A stretch of DNA of 24,533 nucleotides from an uncultured Clostridium sp. (GTDB lineage: Bacteria > Bacillota > Clostridia > TANB77 > CAG-508): the NCBI GenBank assembly GCA_900553015.1, contig USBY01000022.1, positions 1 through 24,533 of the forward strand. The letters run 5' to 3'. A program made the translations under genes and the position numbers. This document shows, in pieces, positions 22,043 to 24,533 of the stretch; the first letter of the stretch is position 1, and every line of letters begins with the position of its first letter. Under the pieces are notes generated by a model that saw only the letters and a program-made list of their open reading frames with translations, made no database searches and had not been told where the DNA came from.

Positions 22043-22864
22043 ATGAATTTTATTTGGGAAATTATAAAATTAATAATAGAATTATTAATCATAATCTTTG
22101 TGTCTAAGAATCTATTAGTTCCAGTACTTAGAAAAGTTGGAGAACTTTTAGAATTAAAGCCACAAACTATAGGGAATATTTCTGGAATTGCGACAAGTAT
22201 TCCTGAATTTTTAACAGTAACATTTTCATCTATTAGTGGAATGGCAGATGCAGGGATTTTTAATATACTAAGTTCTAATATTATTAATTGTATTCAATAT
22301 ATATTGGCTATGGCCATAAATAAAAATCTAAAAGTTTTAAAAAATAAAGCATTAAAAATAAATCTTGTATTAGTATTGATAACGATAATAATTCCAATAA
22401 TTATCTGGAAAATAGATATAGGAGATAGTGTAGCAATAGCAGTAATATATATTATCTTATTTTATGTTTTCAATAAAATAAATAAGCATTATAACGGAAA
22501 ATTCAATATTGAAACTAAAGAAACGATTTCACATGTAAAAACAAATAAAAAGAAGATACCTATTTATTTTGTATATATTTTGCTAATAGGAATTATATTA
22601 TATTTAGTAGGAAATTTGCTAAGTGACACGCTAGAAAATTTACGCTATATTTTTGATGTTTCAGAAATTATTATAGGTATAGTTTTGGGAATTGCAACAA
22701 GTATACCAGAATTTGTTACATTTATAGAAAGTCAAAAATTTCATAAAAATAGTAACGAAGAATTAGGTGTAATAGAAGCTAGTAATAATCTTTTGGTATC
22801 TAATACATTAAATCTATTTATAATTCAATCAATATCAATCATAATAATAAATTTTTTGGAATAA
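22043..22864 (+). CDS. CaCA-superfamily-like cation exchanger
   Basis: The product is 273 aa and highly hydrophobic, with about eight predicted membrane segments. Two internal repeats are visible: GIATSIPEFLTVTFSSI near residue 49 and GIATSIPEFVTFIES near residue 214, each followed by an Asn/Ser motif (NILSSNIIN; ASNNLLVSNTLN). This is the alpha-repeat pattern of Na/Ca exchangers (GTSLPEL and GSNIFN in YrbG-type proteins), so cation/proton or cation/sodium antiport is likely. It is shorter than the usual 300-320 aa. The ion is unknown. SD TAGGAGAG; it follows the operon terminator and probably has its own promoter, which I did not identify. Confidence 0.7.
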   Translation: MNFIWEIIKLIIELLIIIFVSKNLLVPVLRKVGELLELKPQTIGNISGIATSIPEFLTVTFSSISGMADAGIFNILSSNIINCIQYILAMAINKNLKVLKNKALKINLVLVLITIIIPIIIWKIDIGDSVAIAVIYIILFYVFNKINKHYNGKFNIETKETISHVKTNKKKIPIYFVYILLIGIILYLVGNLLSDTLENLRYIFDVSEIIIGIVLGIATSIPEFVTFIESQKFHKNSNEELGVIEASNNLLVSNTLNLFIIQSISIIIINFLE

Positions 22865-22912
22865 TTTGAGAAAATTTGAATATACTTACTATAGGATGAT
22901 TGAGGTGATAAA

Positions 22913-23200
22913 ATGATTTATGAAACATATATTAAAGAAAGTAAAATTATAGACAAGACAGATGAAGAGAAAAGTCTTGATTTAGTTAAGTCATTAATAA
23001 AGACAAAAATGGATTTAGAATTGGCAAGTAAAAATTTTGAATTTGCTGATGGAGAGCTTGTAGATTATTATGCATATCAGATAAAAGCTAATCAAGCCAA
23101 AATAAATTATTTATTAAAAAAGATAAAAAGAAGAGGACTGATAATAGATAATATTCAAGAAAGAGATATTAGAAATTTAATTAAACAAGAAGCAATGTAA
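22913..23200 (+). CDS. DUF2508 family protein (YaaL-like)
   Basis: The product is 95 aa. LVKSLIKTKMDLELASKNFE, DGELVDYYAYQIKANQAKIN and YLLKKIKRRGL match the DUF2508 pattern of Bacillus YaaL: two long helices, no membrane segment. Function is unknown. In Bacillus subtilis yaaL lies next to bofA, and the BofA-like gene follows here 48 nt downstream, which supports the call. SD GAGGTGAT precedes ATG closely. Confidence 0.8.
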   Translation: MIYETYIKESKIIDKTDEEKSLDLVKSLIKTKMDLELASKNFEFADGELVDYYAYQIKANQAKINYLLKKIKRRGLIIDNIQERDIRNLIKQEAM

Positions 23201-23248
23201 TGTATATTTGTCCATATGACTTCATAAATATTAGTAGGAGTGATGTAT

Positions 23249-23512
23249 ATGGACTATAATAATATGTTAGTTTTTGCAGCATCAATATGTTTTATATTTT
23301 TATTTGGAAGGATATTCGTAAAGCCACTTAAATTTGTATGCAAATTAGCACTAAATTCAGTTCTAGGAGGTTTATTAATATTAGTAATAAACTATATAGG
23401 TCAAGGATTTAATTTTCATATAGGGCTAAATATTTTTACGTCTGCTTTAGTTGGATTATTGGGATTGCCAGGTGCAGTACTATTAATAATATTGCAATTA
23501 TTTATTATATAA
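23249..23512 (+). CDS. bofA: BofA family protein (pro-sigma-K processing inhibitor type)
   Basis: The product is 87 aa from ATG 23249, which has AGGAG at 23236-23240; earlier in-frame GTG 23240 and ATG 23243 overlap or crowd that SD. Two hydrophobic segments (residues about 7-24 and 35-50), the motif LKFVCKLALNSVLGGLLILV and the C-terminus NIFTSALVGLLGLPGAVLLI are BofA features. In Bacillus, BofA inhibits the membrane protease SpoIVFB until engulfment is complete. It implies a spore-forming or formerly spore-forming host. DUF2508 lies upstream as in Bacillus. Confidence 0.85.
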   Translation: MDYNNMLVFAASICFIFLFGRIFVKPLKFVCKLALNSVLGGLLILVINYIGQGFNFHIGLNIFTSALVGLLGLPGAVLLIILQLFII

Positions 23513-23597
23513 AATAAAAATTACTTTTGAATGTAAAATGAATATGATATAGTTCAATTATAAAAGATATTGTTAGTTAAAAGAATGGAGAAATAAA

Positions 23598-24458
23598 ATG
23601 ATTAATGAACTTAACCCTATAGGAATCGGAACATATAAATTAGATATGGAAAATAAAGAAGAAACATTAGAAGGATTATTATATTCGGTAAAAAAAGGAC
23701 AAAATTATATAAGTACAAGTTTAATGTATTCAAACTATGAAATTGTCGATTTTTTAAAACAATTATTTGCGAAGATCAACAGGGAAGATATATTTGTAAT
23801 GTCACACTTAGAAAAATATATAGAGAATAAAAATGATGTAGAAAAGCAAGTAGATGAGTATTTAACAAGAATGAACATAGATTATATAGATGCATTGCAA
23901 ATACATACTCCAGAAGTATGTAAAATACCATTACTAGATGTGTATTATGAAATGCAAAAAATGTGTGAAAAAGGAAAGGTTAGATATTTATCTACTAGTA
24001 ATACAACTTTGGAGCAATTAGAAGAATTAAATAAAAACTTTGGAATATATAGTTTTGAGGGAGTATATAATTTAGACTGCAAAATATATGAGAATATTGG
24101 AGTAGTAGATTATTGTAAAAAGAACAATATAAAATTTATATGCTATCAAGCACTAAGAAGAAATAAGATAGCAGAAGCAAATTATAAATTTTTAGTAGAA
24201 ATGGCAAAAAAATATAATAAAACCCAAAACCAAATTTTAATTAATTGGATGTTAAAAGAAAAAGGATTATTTACATTAATAAAAACATCACAGAAAGAAT
24301 ATATAGATAGTAATTTAGAAGCATTGGACTTTAAATTACAACAAGAAGATGTACAACTATTAAATGAATTTCAAAATGAAAAATTTAATGCTATAGAAAT
24401 AGATTGGGAAGCTAATAAAGGTGGGGTAACCATAGATAAATTGGCAAGCCAAATTTAA
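23598..24458 (+). CDS. aldo/keto reductase family protein with altered catalytic tetrad
   Basis: The product is 286 aa with the AKR TIM-barrel layout: IGIGTYKL at the start, MYSNYE, NREDIFVMSHLEK, LTRMNIDYIDALQIHTPE, KGKVRYLSTSN and NQILINWMLKEKGL. AKRs reduce carbonyls with NADPH using Asp, Tyr, Lys and His. Here Tyr44 and His103 remain, but the Asp position is Ser39 (ISTSLMY in place of IDTAxxY) and the Lys position is His70 (MSHL in place of TTKL). Normal reductase activity is therefore doubtful. SD is weak (ATGGAGAAATAA). It is a single gene followed by a terminator. Confidence 0.85.
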   Translation: MINELNPIGIGTYKLDMENKEETLEGLLYSVKKGQNYISTSLMYSNYEIVDFLKQLFAKINREDIFVMSHLEKYIENKNDVEKQVDEYLTRMNIDYIDALQIHTPEVCKIPLLDVYYEMQKMCEKGKVRYLSTSNTTLEQLEELNKNFGIYSFEGVYNLDCKIYENIGVVDYCKKNNIKFICYQALRRNKIAEANYKFLVEMAKKYNKTQNQILINWMLKEKGLFTLIKTSQKEYIDSNLEALDFKLQQEDVQLLNEFQNEKFNAIEIDWEANKGGVTIDKLASQI

Positions 24459-24467
24459 GAAATAAAT

Positions 24468-24498
24468 AAAAAAGCGACTTTTAAAGTCGCTTTTTTTT
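24468..24498 (+). terminator. intrinsic terminator after the aldo/keto reductase gene
   Basis: A 13-bp stem (AAAAAAGCGACTT at 24468-24480 with its complement at 24484-24496), loop TTA and a run of eight T ending at 24498. It starts 9 nt after the stop codon and is likely to work in both directions. Confidence 0.92.
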
Positions 24499-24501
24499 GT
24501 T

Positions 24502-24532
24502 TAGGGAAAAAAGGAGCGTCCCCAAATCCCTA
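24502..24532. repeat. short GC-containing palindrome at the window end
   Basis: TAGGGA (24502-24507) and TCCCTA (24527-24532) are complementary ends around an inner GGA/TCC, with GGGGACGCTCC readable on the minus strand. This resembles the small GGGAC-type palindromic repeats scattered in some Clostridia genomes. It is cut by the window edge, so the call is tentative. Confidence 0.3.
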
Positions 24533-24533
24533 T

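Noticed and set aside
23527..23553. Promoter before the aldo/keto reductase gene (TTGAAT ... TATAGT)
   Set aside because: The spacer is only 15 nt and both boxes are imperfect in very AT-rich DNA.
1..24533. tRNA genes, CRISPR arrays, insertion sequences
   Set aside because: Scanned the intergenic regions on both strands; no cloverleaf pattern, regular direct-repeat array or transposase gene was seen.

Overview
The window is AT-rich (roughly 30% G+C by eye) and looks chromosomal, from a low-GC Gram-positive of class Clostridia. The evidence is the Bacillota-type S10-spc-alpha gene order, rpsD inside the alpha cluster, purine-rich Shine-Dalgarno (SD) sites, frequent TTG/GTG starts, a class B sortase, a DUF4364 protein, and the sporulation pair DUF2508-BofA. 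I cannot place it more finely. I see no tRNA, rRNA, CRISPR array, intact mobile element or phage gene.

Layout. Positions 86-634 (minus) encode a DUF4364 protein. Positions 789-4219 hold a divergently oriented three-gene cluster: a membrane-anchored J-domain protein, a secreted von Willebrand A (VWA) surface protein with a C-terminal TGD-plus-membrane anchor, and a class B sortase, closed by a strong terminator. Positions 4376-5449 are a monocistronic L-lactate dehydrogenase unit with its own consensus promoter and terminator. Positions 5491-22009 are one long ribosomal superoperon: promoter, about 320-nt leader, then rpsJ-rplC-rplD-rplW-rplB-rpsS-rplV-rpsC-rplP-rpmC-rpsQ-rplN-rplX-rplE-rpsN-rpsH-rplF-rplR-rpsE-rplO-secY-adk-map-infA-rpmJ-rpsM-rpsK-rpsD-rpoA-rplQ, ended by a 17-bp terminator. 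rpmD (L30) is missing from its usual slot between rpsE and rplO. Positions 22043-24498 hold a small CaCA-like cation exchanger, DUF2508, BofA, and an aldo/keto reductase relative that has lost two of four catalytic residues.

The most unusual content is RNA structure. Nearly every longer gap inside the otherwise tightly packed superoperon carries a distinct foldable element. The best case is a two-hairpin motif present twice. One copy (5630-5687) lies in the rpsJ leader, upstream of a terminator-like hairpin. The other (6242-6299) lies directly on the rplC SD. The copies differ by compensatory base changes in both stems and share a G-A mismatch and a pyrimidine bulge. This suggests one regulator, possibly a ribosomal protein made by the operon, acting once on transcription and once on translation. 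Other candidates are an H-type pseudoknot before rplB, a three-way junction before rplX, two hairpins before adk, a long hairpin before rpmJ, and a GAAA-capped leader before rpsM. A good internal promoter overlaps the end of map and could drive infA through rplQ separately.

All functional calls rest on reading motifs and context by eye. No database search or folding program was run.
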